A DNA stretch of 64,000 nucleotides from Arcanobacterium haemolyticum DSM 20595 (GCF_000092365.1 NC_014218.1:1674001-1738000); one strand, 5' to 3'; counted from the first letter of the stretch, positions 51,677-61,882 are shown. Numbers and translations: made by a program. The notes: generated from the sequence alone by a model not told the origin.

Positions 51677-52630
51677 TTAGATTCCATAAACGGTCACAGT
51701 ATTTTGGTCAATCAGCGAACACCAGTCCGCTAATCCCACATTCCGCCGTTCTGCCATATAGCGCACGGTATAGCCCACGCCCCACGCAGCATTCGGTTGC
51801 CCACGGAACGGTACAGGAGTGAGGTAAGGCGCGTCGGTCTCCACTAAAATCAAATGATCTGGCATCTGATCGAACGCGGCCTGCAGATCCGTATTCACCG
51901 AATACGTGAGCGGGCCAGCGAATGACGCATACCAGCCTTCTTCTGCACATATCTGCGCCATATCAGCATCGCCAGAAAAACAGTGGAACACTGTACGTTC
52001 TGGAGCACCATCCCGCCGCAAAATCTCAATCACATCCGCATGAGCATCACGATCGTGAATCTGCAAAGGCTTCCCCAGCTCTTTTGCCAACGCAATATGG
52101 GCACGGAACGCATCCTTTTGTGCCTGCTTACCAGCTTCACCAGTTCGGAAATAATCCAAACCAGTTTCCCCCACCGCAACCACACACGGATCCGAACTCA
52201 GCTCAGCAACGCGAGCAACGGCGTCGTCAACCGAAAAATCTTCATGCCACGGCTCAACGTGAGGATCCAAACCGTCAGGCGCAACCTCACGCACCCCCGC
52301 ATGCAACGCCGCGTCGTTCGGATGAATCGCGAGCGCAGCCCACACTTCCGGAACCTCCTGCGCGAGTCGATGCGTGAAATCGAGCATCGGAACTTCGCAA
52401 CCAGAAGTGATCGCGGCACGAACCCCAGCCTCAGCCATGCCGGAACGCAAGGTGTCCAGCAGAACAGGCATACGGAGATTACCAGAATCGTCCACGTTCT
52501 GAACCGCACCACCCTCCACTACGGGATCAGGCGAAATATGCGTGTGATTATCAACGATAGGAACCGGCAGCCGGTCTGGAACATCCAGGACCAGCCGCCG
52601 CTTTTCCTTCTTAGCTTGTGAATTCCCCAT
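51677..52630 (-). CDS. tatD: TatD-family metal-dependent DNase
   Basis: 317 residues. Metal ligands are visible in order: VDNHTHIS near residue 26, VGETGLDYFRTGE near 154, LQIHDRDAH near 186, VFHCFSGD near 211, and the final Asp in LVETDAPYLTP near 260. This TIM-barrel hydrolase acts in DNA repair and RNA or D-aminoacyl quality control. It follows metG by 10 bases. The N-terminus is about 25 residues longer than usual. Confidence 0.9.
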   Translation of the reverse strand: MGNSQAKKEKRRLVLDVPDRLPVPIVDNHTHISPDPVVEGGAVQNVDDSGNLRMPVLLDTLRSGMAEAGVRAAITSGCEVPMLDFTHRLAQEVPEVWAALAIHPNDAALHAGVREVAPDGLDPHVEPWHEDFSVDDAVARVAELSSDPCVVAVGETGLDYFRTGEAGKQAQKDAFRAHIALAKELGKPLQIHDRDAHADVIEILRRDGAPERTVFHCFSGDADMAQICAEEGWYASFAGPLTYSVNTDLQAAFDQMPDHLILVETDAPYLTPVPFRGQPNAAWGVGYTVRYMAERRNVGLADWCSLIDQNTVTVYGI

Positions 52631-52640
52631 AAGCCCTGAA

Positions 52641-54446
52641 CTACTCGATGATACCCAAGCGTTCGAGTTCCTCCGCGATCACGGATTCGTCGAGCTTAGC
52701 GAACACTGGCTTCGGCTTGGCGATCGGAGTACCTGGGACTACGTCACGAGGCTCCCATGCGCGAACCGAGCTGTAATCGCCCGTGATGATCGGGTACGGG
52801 TAATCGGTATCGAGATCAGTGACCTCAACCAGGTGCGGCATCGGAGCGATATCACCCGCGCCGCCAAGAACCTGATCGATTGCGTTAGACGAATGAGGCA
52901 AGAACACGCTCATCATCGTGTTCAAATCCGAAACAGCCTGAACCAGCGTGTTGAGCACGGTAGCAAGGCGTTCGCGCTGCTCTGGAGCCTTCAGCTTGAA
53001 CGGTTCCGTGCGGGTAACGTACGTGTTCGCTTCACCTACCAAACGCATAATCTCGGTTAATGCTGCGCGTTGCTGGTGAGCACCAATAAGGCCACCAACC
53101 GTATCGAAACCGCCACGAACCGCATCCAACAAATCAGTATCGATCTGTTCGCTTTCACCTGGCGTTGGAATTTCGCCGAAGTTCTTCGCAATCATCGCGC
53201 CTGTACGGTTCACAAGATTGCCCCATGCAGCCACCAATTCGGAGTTGTTACGGCGCACAAATTCAGACCACGTGAAGTCCGAATCAGACGTTTCCGGGCC
53301 TGCGATCGAAATGAAGTAACGCAACGCATCAGCCTGGTAGCGGGAAAGAACGTCACGAACATAAATCACAACGTTCTTTGACGACGAGAACTTCTTACCT
53401 TCCATAGTCAAGAACTCGGACGCCACCACCTGCGTAGGCAAATTCAACGTGCCGAAATCGCGAGCTTGCCCGCCCTTCGAACCAGTCCCGTTGTATGCCA
53501 ACAATTCCGCCGGCCAAATCTGGGAATGGAACACAATGTTGTCTTTACCCATGAAGTAGTAGGACAACGCTTCAGGGTTCGTCCACCATTCACGCCAATC
53601 TTCAGGCGATCCTTCACCAGCGGCCGCACGGCGGCGAGCCCATTCGATCGATGCTGATAGGTAGCCTACAACCGCATCAAACCACACATACAGGCGCTTG
53701 TTCGGCTTATCTTCCCAGCCAGGAACCGGGATACCCCACGAAATGTCACGGCTCATGGCACGTGGGCGAACGTCGTCGAGCAAATGCTTGGAGAACGAAA
53801 TAACGTTCGGACGCCACTTGCCATCTTCCTCAACCTCATCCAGCCACGAACCAAGCGCGTCCGCAAGAGCCGGCAAATCAAGGAAGTAATGTTCCGTTGA
53901 CGTGAAGTTCGGTGCCAAACCAGACACCTTCGATACTGGATCAATCAAATCCTGCGGATCCAACTGGTTACCACACGCATCGCACTGATCGCCGCGCGCA
54001 CCAGCCGCACCACAAATCGGGCAGGTGCCCTCAATGAAACGATCGGGAAGCGTATTACCCGTTTTCGGATCAATCGCAACAAGCTGCTCTTCTACAATCA
54101 TGTACCCGTTATCGCGGCACCCTTCAAACAGGTGCTGAACCACGTCAACGTGATTCTGCGTAGTAGTGCGGGTAAACAGATCGTAAGACAGGCCCAAATT
54201 CACCAAATCTTCCGCAATAATGCGGTTGTTCTTATCCGCCAACTGCTGCGGGGTAACACCCTCTTTATCAGCGGCAACCAGAATTGGCGTGCCGTGTTCA
54301 TCGGTTCCAGAAACCATCAAAACATCATGCCCAGCCATACGCATGTAGCGGGAGAAAACATCAGAAGGAACACCAAAACCGGCAACGTGGCCAATATGGC
54401 GCGGACCATTGGCGTAAGGCCAAGCAACAGCAGACAAAATCTTCAT
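52641..54446 (-). CDS. metG: Methionyl-tRNA synthetase
   Basis: 601 residues, class I synthetase. The HIGH motif is in [12 protein letters not shown] near residue 15. The zinc knuckle [18 protein letters not shown] lies near 142-159, indicating the four-Cys form. The KMSKS-like signature is [15 protein letters not shown] near 350. The anticodon-binding helical domain follows. No C-terminal tRNA-binding extension is present. It starts the minus-strand metG-tatD-G5 gene-rsmA run and is divergent from the nicotinamidase gene. Confidence 0.95.
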   Translation of the reverse strand: MKILSAVAWPYANGPRHIGHVAGFGVPSDVFSRYMRMAGHDVLMVSGTDEHGTPILVAADKEGVTPQQLADKNNRIIAEDLVNLGLSYDLFTRTTTQNHVDVVQHLFEGCRDNGYMIVEEQLVAIDPKTGNTLPDRFIEGTCPICGAAGARGDQCDACGNQLDPQDLIDPVSKVSGLAPNFTSTEHYFLDLPALADALGSWLDEVEEDGKWRPNVISFSKHLLDDVRPRAMSRDISWGIPVPGWEDKPNKRLYVWFDAVVGYLSASIEWARRRAAAGEGSPEDWREWWTNPEALSYYFMGKDNIVFHSQIWPAELLAYNGTGSKGGQARDFGTLNLPTQVVASEFLTMEGKKFSSSKNVVIYVRDVLSRYQADALRYFISIAGPETSDSDFTWSEFVRRNNSELVAAWGNLVNRTGAMIAKNFGEIPTPGESEQIDTDLLDAVRGGFDTVGGLIGAHQQRAALTEIMRLVGEANTYVTRTEPFKLKAPEQRERLATVLNTLVQAVSDLNTMMSVFLPHSSNAIDQVLGGAGDIAPMPHLVEVTDLDTDYPYPIITGDYSSVRAWEPRDVVPGTPIAKPKPVFAKLDESVIAEELERLGIIE

Positions 54447-54574
54447 ATCTCTAGGTTACGCGCCGAAGCGCTCCAGACGAAACTCCATGTGCCTATCTCA
54501 CGTAGAAAGCCGTATGCTTGGAGAAAGATATTCTTTTTCCGATCATTCATTCACTCACAGTTTATGGGGGAGTC

Positions 54575-55609
54575 ATGGAAGCACAGCGCGCACTTCTTAT
54601 TGTGGACGTTCAGCCAACCTTTTGCGAAGGCGGTGCACTCGGCGTTGAGGGCGGAAACGCGGTTGCCGAAAAAATCGCTGATTTCGTTACCGAACATGCA
54701 GATGATTACGCATTTATCGTCACCACCCAGGATTGGCACGTTGATCCGGGCGAACATTTTTCGTCTGATCCTGACTTCGTGGATACGTGGCCGGCACATG
54801 GTGTGGCGGGCGATCCGGATGCCGAATTGCACGAAGCGATTGCGTCCTTGCCTATCGATGATTCTGTGAAGAAGGGCGAATATTCTGCGGCTTATTCCGG
54901 TTTCGAAGGCGTGAATCGTGACGGGGAACCGTTGGAGCGTTTGTTGCGTGAACAGGAGATCGATGCCGTTGATATCGTTGGCATTGCTGAATCTCATTGC
55001 GTGAAGGATACCGCGTTGGATGCGCTGAAGGCTGGCTTCCCCACGCGCGTCTTTTCCGATTTGACTGTGCCGGTTTCCGAAGAATTGGGTATTGCAGCGC
55101 GCATGGAGATGGACAACGCGGGTGTGGAACAGATTAGTTCTGCGGAGGCGTTTGGTTTCTATGAGGATGACGACGATGACGTGGCCCGTATTGCCGACGA
55201 ATGGGAAGAGGCCCGCGGCCGTAGCGATGACGGCGCCTGGGATACCGGTTCCGATGATTGGGATGACGATACGTGGAATGACGGCGACGGCGACGGTATC
55301 CCTGACGATCTTGAAGATGACGAATATGGCGCTGCCGATTACCGTGATTTCGAACTTCCGGATGCATCCAATGGCGGGCTGATCCGCGAAGCCCCAGCGT
55401 ATGACGATTTTACTGATGAAGACGGTTCGGAGTTTAACGATTCAGACCGTGCTGACGCTGTGGAATCGAGGTTCGCGGGCGATGAGGATCTGTCAGATTT
55501 CGATCTGGACGATTTTGATGTGGATCTGGATGATGAAATCGATTTTTCGGCTGATGTTGACGAATCTGATTTCGATTTCTCGGATATCGATTATCGGCCG
55601 GGAAAGTAA
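54575..55609 (+). CDS. pncA: Nicotinamidase/isochorismatase-family hydrolase with a long acidic tail
   Basis: 344 residues from the ATG at 54575 (GGGGGAG upstream). Residues 1-196 form the enzyme: Asp11 in LLIVDVQPTF, the metal site DWHVDPGEHF near 53-62, and the nucleophile Cys in ESHCVKDTALDAL near 139. PncA converts nicotinamide to nicotinic acid for NAD recycling. Residues 197-344 are a low-complexity Asp/Glu-rich extension, including a calcium-loop-like GDGDGIPDDLEDD stretch; PncA proteins normally end near residue 200. The extension has no stop or frame break before 55609. Confidence 0.85.
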   Translation: MEAQRALLIVDVQPTFCEGGALGVEGGNAVAEKIADFVTEHADDYAFIVTTQDWHVDPGEHFSSDPDFVDTWPAHGVAGDPDAELHEAIASLPIDDSVKKGEYSAAYSGFEGVNRDGEPLERLLREQEIDAVDIVGIAESHCVKDTALDALKAGFPTRVFSDLTVPVSEELGIAARMEMDNAGVEQISSAEAFGFYEDDDDDVARIADEWEEARGRSDDGAWDTGSDDWDDDTWNDGDGDGIPDDLEDDEYGAADYRDFELPDASNGGLIREAPAYDDFTDEDGSEFNDSDRADAVESRFAGDEDLSDFDLDDFDVDLDDEIDFSADVDESDFDFSDIDYRPGK

Positions 55610-55630
55610 GAGGCTAGGCAGGTAGATGCA

Positions 55631-55707
55631 CCTGCAAAAACTGTGCGAATGTGGCATGGGTTGCACTATATGCGCAGCCCATGCCACATTCGCTATAAAA
55701 CTGCAGG
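55631..55707. repeat. Long near-perfect palindrome between convergent genes
   Basis: Arms 55645-55664 and 55674-55693 pair over 20 bases with one G-U wobble and a 9-base loop. Outer CCTGCA/TGCAGG (55631-55636, 55702-55707) extend it with an internal loop. It lies between the stops of pncA and the DUF1801 gene, so it may be a bidirectional terminator, or a mobile palindromic repeat. Confidence 0.75.
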
Positions 55708-55723
55708 GGTTACCTGCCAGTGC

Positions 55724-56128
55724 TTATCGCCAGAAACTGGTGACGTCTGCTTTATCCGCGATATTGAAATCGATGACGTCTTTTAAGAGTTGGCATGGGA
55801 TTTCTTGGTTCCACATGATTCGGAAGAGCATTTTTGATGCGCCGATTCCTTCTTCTGCAAACCGTTCCTTAAAGTGTTCCATCGTTTTAGCTTCAGGAGC
55901 CACTGAGAAATGCTTAGAAGCAAACGAGAAACCGATAATAAATGTGCCGTGATGCGTGAACATGGGCTGGTTCCATGCGATACGCACTTCTAATTCGGGA
56001 TACTCCGATGCGATCCAGGTGAAGAGGTCACTAGCACTATCCCGGTGTTCCGGGTTGGGTATCTTGTTCAGAATTGGTGATAGAAATTCGGTGATGTTTT
56101 CGTCTGGTTGTTTGCGCATAACAGCCAT
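55724..56128 (-). CDS. DUF1801/YdhG-like small protein
   Basis: 134 residues. The sequence ITEFLSPILNKIPNPEHRDS, RIAWNQPMFTHHGTFIIGFS and AKTMEHFKERFAEEGIGASK belong to the YdhG/DUF1801 fold, related to frataxin-like iron-binding proteins, though an iron function is not proven. It is convergent with pncA and follows the MMPL gene by 8 bases, so it is probably the last gene of that transcript. Confidence 0.8.
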   Translation of the reverse strand: MAVMRKQPDENITEFLSPILNKIPNPEHRDSASDLFTWIASEYPELEVRIAWNQPMFTHHGTFIIGFSFASKHFSVAPEAKTMEHFKERFAEEGIGASKMLFRIMWNQEIPCQLLKDVIDFNIADKADVTSFWR

Positions 56129-56136
56129 GTGTTCTC

Positions 56137-58398
56137 CTAGTGCGTGTGGGAGGATTCAGGAAGTTGCCGGGCTGTCCATGGCCACCATACACGTGGCCCG
56201 ATATCGTAGACGAGGCCTGGAATAAGCAGCGATCGAACAATAAACGTGTCAATAATGATTCCGAGGGAAACAATAATTGCTAGCTGGATCATGAACAGTA
56301 ATGGAACAACAGCCAGTGCAGCAAATGTTGCAGCAAGAACAATACCGGCTGATGTAATCACGCCACCTGTTACTCCGATCGCGTGAGTCATTCCTTCAGT
56401 TGTTCCAACATTGAGCGATTCTTCCCGTGCACGAGACATCAAGAAGATTGTGTAATCGATACCAAGGGCAACAAGGAACACGAATGCGTAAAGTGGAACT
56501 GACGCATCTGCTCCTGGAAATTCCAATCCTCTATTGAAGAGAATCGCACAGAGCCCTAATGTTGCTCCGAACGAAATCACGTTGGCTGCCAAGATTAACA
56601 GTGGCGCTACCACGGAACGTAGCAGCAGCATCAACAGCAACGCGATAACAACAAGAACTACGGGGAAGATAATGAGGAAATCCCGGTGTGCTGTTTGTTG
56701 AGTATCAAGAGTTTGCGCAGCCGGGCCACCTACCAGCGCGTCACCGTTAAGTGGAACGAGCGCACGCCGAATCTTCTTCACAACGTCTGCTGCTTTCTTA
56801 TCTTCCGCTGGCATCGTGGTGGCAACGTTAATGACCACGCGCCCGTCTTTCACTAGACGGTCACGCAGTGGCACATCCTTCACGTCGCCATCGCGCGTCT
56901 GTGCACCCCCATTCTTCGCTACGATCTGAACGGATTGCACACCCTTCACTTCTTTAATCGCAGCAACTGCTAGTGTTGCCTGATGCTCGCCAATAAGCAC
57001 GGTAGTTGGCTGGCTAGAACCTGCAGAAAACTCTTCTTCCAAGATCTTAAAACCAGTAACAGCCTGGGTTGGTTTAACAAACTGTTCTACAGCAGATGTA
57101 CCTGAGGCTCTAAACGCGAATGCGAACACAGAAAATACAAGAAGAACTGCAAGAGTTCCTACCCAGATCACGCGCGAATGGCCTGAAACAGCCTTGCCTA
57201 CCTTGCCCCAGAATCTTCCCGTGTATCGTTCCGTTTCAGAACCATAGTGTGGAATCTTCGCAGGCCAGAACATGATCCTGGCATGTTTTCCGGGGAGCAT
57301 GAGTATTCCAGGGAGCAATGTCAGTCCAGCCAACATAGAAAAGATGATGCCAAGAGAAGCAATCGGGCCAAGCGATGCGGTTGAGGATAGATCGGACAGG
57401 AGAAGAATCATCAACCCTGCGATCACCGTTCCGCCAGAGGCAACAATCGGTTCCCATGATCCCTTCAAAGCGGCAGATAGGGCGCTTATTGGTTGTTCTA
57501 TTGTGGCGAGCTCTTCACGGTAACGAGCTACGAACAAGAGACAATAATCAGTAGTTGCACCCACAACCAAGATCGCCAAAATTCCCTGGGTTTGCCCGTT
57601 GAGATCGAGTACTCCGAGGAGCGCAAGCTGGTACACCACAAGAACGGCAGCGCAAAGGGCCGCCAAGGACGTTATGAGAACAGCTAGAGGTATGAGCAAG
57701 GAGCGATATACAACGATCAAAATGACGAACACAAGTGCAAGAGCCACCAGCAGCAGGGTGACATCGATACCTGCAAAAGCGCTCCCCAAATCCGCAGCAA
57801 AACCAGCAGGACCAGATACATACACGGCTAGGTCATCGAAGCCAACGGCATCTAATTCTCCACTGATATGGCTACGAAGCGCATTAACAGCCGTGCCCAA
57901 CAATTTCTTGTTGCCAGAACTTAGTTCTGATATTGCATCCTTATCAAAAGTAACTGGCACCAGAATGGCAGTCATCTCTTTGTTTGGAATAAACGGTATC
58001 TTTCCTACGGAAATGTCAGAAAGTTTTATACCATTCGCAATGGCCGCATCTGGAAGTTGTTCAACAACGCCAGCGATCTTCTCTAATTCTTCCCGCTCAA
58101 ATGCGCGCGAATCAGAAAATGCCATAATAACAAGCGCAGGAAGCGTTGAATCTTCCCGGAACTTAGCTGCTTCTTCACTAGCCAACGTAGATTCGGCTGA
58201 CGCGGGCAAGAAGAAAGACGGATCAGATTCTGCCACGCTGGAGATCTTGCCTTGAGCCATACCCCCAAACGCAAAAGCTGCCAGCCAGAGAAGAAGAATA
58301 ACAATCCGCAACGGAATGGCCTTCTTAGATTCAAGGAAGGAAGCGAAGGAATCGAAATGCCCACGGGGAGTTGATTCTCTAGTGGTCTGCTGTTCCAT
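56137..58398 (-). CDS. MMPL/RND-family transporter
   Basis: 753 residues with the duplicated RND arrangement: one helix near residue 35, a large extracytoplasmic loop (50-200), five helices (about 205-340), then the pattern again (helix near 400, loop 425-560, helices 570-730). The motif VGATTDYCLLFVARYREEL and its second copy VALGIDYTIFLMSRAREESL contain the proton-relay Asp-Tyr pairs of MmpL/YdfJ-like proteins. Such proteins export lipids or small hydrophobic compounds. The substrate is unknown. The stop is followed closely by the DUF1801 gene. Confidence 0.9.
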   Translation of the reverse strand: MEQQTTRESTPRGHFDSFASFLESKKAIPLRIVILLLWLAAFAFGGMAQGKISSVAESDPSFFLPASAESTLASEEAAKFREDSTLPALVIMAFSDSRAFEREELEKIAGVVEQLPDAAIANGIKLSDISVGKIPFIPNKEMTAILVPVTFDKDAISELSSGNKKLLGTAVNALRSHISGELDAVGFDDLAVYVSGPAGFAADLGSAFAGIDVTLLLVALALVFVILIVVYRSLLIPLAVLITSLAALCAAVLVVYQLALLGVLDLNGQTQGILAILVVGATTDYCLLFVARYREELATIEQPISALSAALKGSWEPIVASGGTVIAGLMILLLSDLSSTASLGPIASLGIIFSMLAGLTLLPGILMLPGKHARIMFWPAKIPHYGSETERYTGRFWGKVGKAVSGHSRVIWVGTLAVLLVFSVFAFAFRASGTSAVEQFVKPTQAVTGFKILEEEFSAGSSQPTTVLIGEHQATLAVAAIKEVKGVQSVQIVAKNGGAQTRDGDVKDVPLRDRLVKDGRVVINVATTMPAEDKKAADVVKKIRRALVPLNGDALVGGPAAQTLDTQQTAHRDFLIIFPVVLVVIALLLMLLLRSVVAPLLILAANVISFGATLGLCAILFNRGLEFPGADASVPLYAFVFLVALGIDYTIFLMSRAREESLNVGTTEGMTHAIGVTGGVITSAGIVLAATFAALAVVPLLFMIQLAIIVSLGIIIDTFIVRSLLIPGLVYDIGPRVWWPWTARQLPESSHTH

Positions 58399-58409
58399 CT
58401 TCCGCTACC

Positions 58410-59243
58410 TTATTTTTCCGTGCTCTCAAGTGCCTGCTTATAAATGAGATTCTTCCGAAGTCCACTACGTTGCGCAACGTACCCAGCTGCATCTTTGAGC
58501 CGCACACCAAGAGAAACCAGTTCGCGGACATCGGCCAAAACTTCCGGTGGGCATTCATCGGAACCATGCGTTGGCGTATAGCCTTCAACGACGATCGAGA
58601 TTTCTCCCTTCACATCACTTTGACCCCATTCCGCTAACTCTTCCAGCGTTCCCCGGCGAACTTCTTCAAAGGTCTTCGTTAATTCGCGTGCCACAGCGCC
58701 CAACCGATCAGACCCAAAAACAGCAGCCATATCAGCCAAGGTTTCAGCAAGCCTACGTGGGGATTCAAAGAAGATAAGCGTGCGAGGATCAGTTTTAAGC
58801 TGGCCAAACAGTTGCTGCCGCTCTCCCGATTTCCGTGGCGGGAAGCCTTCAAACGCAAATCGATCAGATGCCAACCCGGAAATAGCCAAAGCTGTAAGAA
58901 CAGCCGACGGCCCAGGCACAACCGTAAGTGGCACCCCTTCTTCCACAGCTAACGCCGCCAATCGATAGCCAGGATCAGACACGGACGGCATACCAGCATC
59001 GGACACCATCACGATATTCTTCCCAGCCTGCGCAGCCGCAATCAGATCCGGCGCCTTCTGTGCTTCATTATGATCGTGATAAGCAACAACCGGCGCATGA
59101 ATCTCTATCCCAAGCCGACCAACAAGATTGAGCAAACGCCGTGTATCTTCCGCCGCAATAATATCTGCAGACTCCAGAGTCTGCCGCAACCGTGGTGAGG
59201 CATCGGAGTCGTTCCCGAGGGGCGTTCCTGCCAAAATAATCAT
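58410..59243 (-). CDS. rsmI: 16S rRNA (cytidine-1402-2'-O)-methyltransferase
   Basis: 277 residues of the tetrapyrrole methylase fold. ILAGTPLGNDSDASPR is the N-terminal loop, ADIIAAEDTRRLLNL and VSDAGMPSVSDPGYRL are family signatures, and VPGPSAVLTALAISGL forms the SAM pocket. RsmI modifies C1402 in the ribosomal P site together with RsmH. The C-terminal RsmI-HTH part (RLKDAAGYVAQRSGLRKNLI) is present. It starts one base after the stop of the zincin gene. Confidence 0.95.
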   Translation of the reverse strand: MIILAGTPLGNDSDASPRLRQTLESADIIAAEDTRRLLNLVGRLGIEIHAPVVAYHDHNEAQKAPDLIAAAQAGKNIVMVSDAGMPSVSDPGYRLAALAVEEGVPLTVVPGPSAVLTALAISGLASDRFAFEGFPPRKSGERQQLFGQLKTDPRTLIFFESPRRLAETLADMAAVFGSDRLGAVARELTKTFEEVRRGTLEELAEWGQSDVKGEISIVVEGYTPTHGSDECPPEVLADVRELVSLGVRLKDAAGYVAQRSGLRKNLIYKQALESTEK

Positions 59244-59244
59244 G

Positions 59245-59598
59245 TTATGCCCACCCTAATTCTTCTAATTCGTCATCCTCTATTCCGAAATGATGCGCGA
59301 CTTCGTGGATCACTGTAATCCGGACTTCTTCTGCCAGTTCCTCCACAGAATCGCACATCTCAAGAAGGGGCTCCCTGAAAATGAACACCTGATTAGGTTC
59401 TGCAAACGGGCCAAAATCCCCATCGGTTTGCGCTAAACCTTCATACAAACCCAACGTATCTGCAGGGCCTTGATCCGGTTCCGCACGGTCTGTAACCAGG
59501 AAAACCACGTTATCTAGCCGTTCCACAAAAGCTTCAGGCAGTTCATCTAGAGCATCGGCCACGAGGCCTTCAAACTCTTCTTCACTCATCTCGATCAT
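59245..59598 (-). CDS. Minimal zinc metallopeptidase (zincin-like) family protein
   Basis: 117 residues. The motif VRITVIHEVAHHFGIEDDEL holds HExxH with a third metal ligand after it. The N-terminal part ISEEEFEGLV-like MSEEEFEGLVADALDELPEA is typical of these very small single-domain zincins conserved in actinobacteria. The role is unknown; some act in quality control. It is translationally close to rsmI. Confidence 0.85.
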   Translation of the reverse strand: MIEMSEEEFEGLVADALDELPEAFVERLDNVVFLVTDRAEPDQGPADTLGLYEGLAQTDGDFGPFAEPNQVFIFREPLLEMCDSVEELAEEVRITVIHEVAHHFGIEDDELEELGWA

Positions 59599-59742
59599 GC
59601 CACCATCCTACCTGCCGGCTCCCACATAGTTTCATTCACACCCCACCAATCTCTCTTAATATCGAGACAATTCCCACGAAGCGCGGTAGGGTGATAGCAA
59701 ACATAACGATCGAAGTTGATCGTTTTTGTGAAAGGAGCATTC

Positions 59743-60093
59743 ATGTCCCACCTCAAACTTGTGTTCCACGTAAACGAAAATGACCGTTGGCCGTTCACTA
59801 TCCGTTCAGTCGATAACTTCCTTTTACATTCGGGAGTTGACGGTTCGAACGTCACAGTCGTTGCGAACGGTGCGGCGGTACGTTCGTTTTCTCAGCTCGA
59901 CGTCGAACCCCACCGTATGTCTCGTATCCACGGCTTAGTTGATAAGGGAGTTAATTTTTTGGTGTGCAATACCGGCTTGGAATTGCACCAGATTAAGAAA
60001 GAGATGGTTCCAGATTTTTGCACGATCGTGCCTGCTGGGATCGTGGAAATCGCACGCCTGCAAGCAGAAGGTTACGGCTACGTGAAGGCATGA
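59743..60093 (+). CDS. DsrE-like family protein
   Basis: 116 residues from MSHLKLVFHVNENDRWPFTI (ATG at 59743; GAAAGGAG upstream). The alpha/beta layout with VTVVANGAAVRSF near 40-52 and GVNFLVCNTGLELHQIKKEM near 75-94 matches the DsrE/DsrF-like fold; the single Cys sits where sulfur-transfer members carry their active residue. It may move sulfur or bind a small ligand. It is divergent from the zincin gene. Confidence 0.75.
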   Translation: MSHLKLVFHVNENDRWPFTIRSVDNFLLHSGVDGSNVTVVANGAAVRSFSQLDVEPHRMSRIHGLVDKGVNFLVCNTGLELHQIKKEMVPDFCTIVPAGIVEIARLQAEGYGYVKA

Positions 60094-60161
60094 CATCTGT
60101 CATGTAAACCTCCTGACATCCATGACTGTTGAGTTCCCTCCTACTTTGGGACTCTTGAAGC

Positions 60162-61079
60162 ATGGATACTACTCTTTCGTTAACGAACGTCTGTAAAGAT
60201 TTTCGCACCAAGGCCGGCCGGGTTATTGCAGTTGATCAGGTATCAACCACTATTCCGGCCGGTCAAATCGTCAGCCTTCTTGGCCCAAATGGCGCAGGAA
60301 AAACAACTCTCCTTGATATTATTCTTGGCTTATCGCGCCCTACATCTGGCACTGTGACGATCGGTTCTCACAGTCCAACCGAAGCCATCGCTGCTGGCCG
60401 CATATCTGCCCTGCTGCAAACCGGCGGGCTCATTAAAGATATGAGCGTGAAGGAAACACTGGCTTATATCGCAGCCACGTACACTCCTCATATTTCTACA
60501 GAACACGTGACCCACGTTGTTGAACAGACTGATCTTGGTACGCTTCTTGGGCGGAAGATTGGCAAACTTTCTGGCGGAGAACAACAGCGCGTTAAGTGTG
60601 CGCTAGCGCTTCTTTCTGATCCTCGGATTCTTATTTTGGATGAACCCACAACAGGAATGGATGTGAACGCGCGGCGTGCTTTTTGGGATACCATGCGCGT
60701 TCAAGCCCACAGTGGCCGCACCATTATTTTTGCTACTCACTATCTTGAAGAAGCAGAAAACTTTGCGGATCGTATCATTCTCATGAATCGGGGCCGGATC
60801 ATTGCCGATGGCTCTACGTCGCATATTCGTTCACTTGCCGGGATGCGCCACATTACAGCCTCTATCGAACACGCAGATCCCCAGGTTATCGATGCCCTCG
60901 TTTCGTCCGAACACGCAACCATCCAAGGTTCTGAATTACGGTGTGCAACAAATTCATCCGATTCTGTTGCACTACAGCTGCTGAATGCGGGAGCAACTCA
61001 CCTCACGATCACCGCTCCATCGCTTGACGATACATTCTCTTCCCTTGTGGCTGCCGATACTGATATGAAAGAAGCCTGA
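60162..61079 (+). CDS. ABC-2 type transporter ATPase
   Basis: 305 residues. Walker A LLGPNGAGKTT near 44-54, signature KLSGGEQQRVKCAL near 137, Walker B LILDEPTTGMD near 159, and switch His in IIFATHYLEEAENF. The C-terminal 90 residues are a regulatory domain common in drug or lipid exporters of the CcmA type. It is followed by the permease with 1 base between and by a two-component system, a typical DesKR-like neighbourhood. Confidence 0.9.
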   Translation: MDTTLSLTNVCKDFRTKAGRVIAVDQVSTTIPAGQIVSLLGPNGAGKTTLLDIILGLSRPTSGTVTIGSHSPTEAIAAGRISALLQTGGLIKDMSVKETLAYIAATYTPHISTEHVTHVVEQTDLGTLLGRKIGKLSGGEQQRVKCALALLSDPRILILDEPTTGMDVNARRAFWDTMRVQAHSGRTIIFATHYLEEAENFADRIILMNRGRIIADGSTSHIRSLAGMRHITASIEHADPQVIDALVSSEHATIQGSELRCATNSSDSVALQLLNAGATHLTITAPSLDDTFSSLVAADTDMKEA

Positions 61080-61080
61080 T

Positions 61081-61836
61081 ATGTCATTCACGTTGATCAA
61101 GATGGATACCCTGCGTTACCTTCGCGCACCAGATTCTATTTTCTTTACAATCGCACTTCCTATCATCATGTACATCCTGTTCGGCGGCACAGCAGAATAT
61201 GGATCAATTCCAATCGGGCATGCCACAATTAACAGCGTTGTTCTTATCAACATGAGCGTGTACGCGGCAGCGGTCGCGGCTGTCGGATACACCGGCACTG
61301 CGGCGGTAGAACGCTTGCAAGGGTGGGGCCGCCAACTTGCTCTCACGCCACTCACTAATCGAAAAATCATCGCAAATCGCGTGATCGCATCACTTCTTAT
61401 CGCCACTATCACCCTCATCGCGCTTCACGGCGTTGGCAAAATTATGAATGCTGATATGCCACTACTTCGGCTAGGAGCAACGTTTGCCCTTACATATCTG
61501 GGTGTGGCAATGTTCGCACTCTATGGAATCACGATCGCGCATGTGTTCCGTGCAGAAAACGCGGTGGGGATCGCCGCAGGCCTGCTTGTAATGTTCGCAT
61601 TCGCCGGCAATCTCTTCACTCCCCTTTCAGGGGGATTCCTTACGTTCTCACGGTTCACACCCATGTGGGGCCTAGGTGAACTCGCACGCTATCCCATTAC
61701 TGAAGGTGTTTTCTACGATTCCCATGGCACACTCTTTTCTACGCCACTCTGGTACGCCCTAATCAATGTTGCCGCCTGGCTTATCTTCTTTGCCATAACA
61801 GCACTGCTTAGTGTTCGCCGCGGTCAGGAACGATAA
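61081..61836 (+). CDS. ABC-2 type transporter permease
   Basis: 251 residues with six hydrophobic segments (about 18-36, 54-77, 105-124, 136-155, 167-185, 220-242). The N-terminus MSFTLIKMDTLRYLRAPDSI and the central RQLALTPLTNRKIIANRVIA are typical of ABC-2 permeases. It forms the channel for the preceding ATPase. The substrate may be a lipid, peptide or drug and cannot be told. The histidine kinase gene follows after 46 bases. Confidence 0.9.
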   Translation: MSFTLIKMDTLRYLRAPDSIFFTIALPIIMYILFGGTAEYGSIPIGHATINSVVLINMSVYAAAVAAVGYTGTAAVERLQGWGRQLALTPLTNRKIIANRVIASLLIATITLIALHGVGKIMNADMPLLRLGATFALTYLGVAMFALYGITIAHVFRAENAVGIAAGLLVMFAFAGNLFTPLSGGFLTFSRFTPMWGLGELARYPITEGVFYDSHGTLFSTPLWYALINVAAWLIFFAITALLSVRRGQER

Positions 61837-61882
61837 ACACGCCTACCATATCCTGCCTAAGCGAATAGGTAACATAAGCCTT

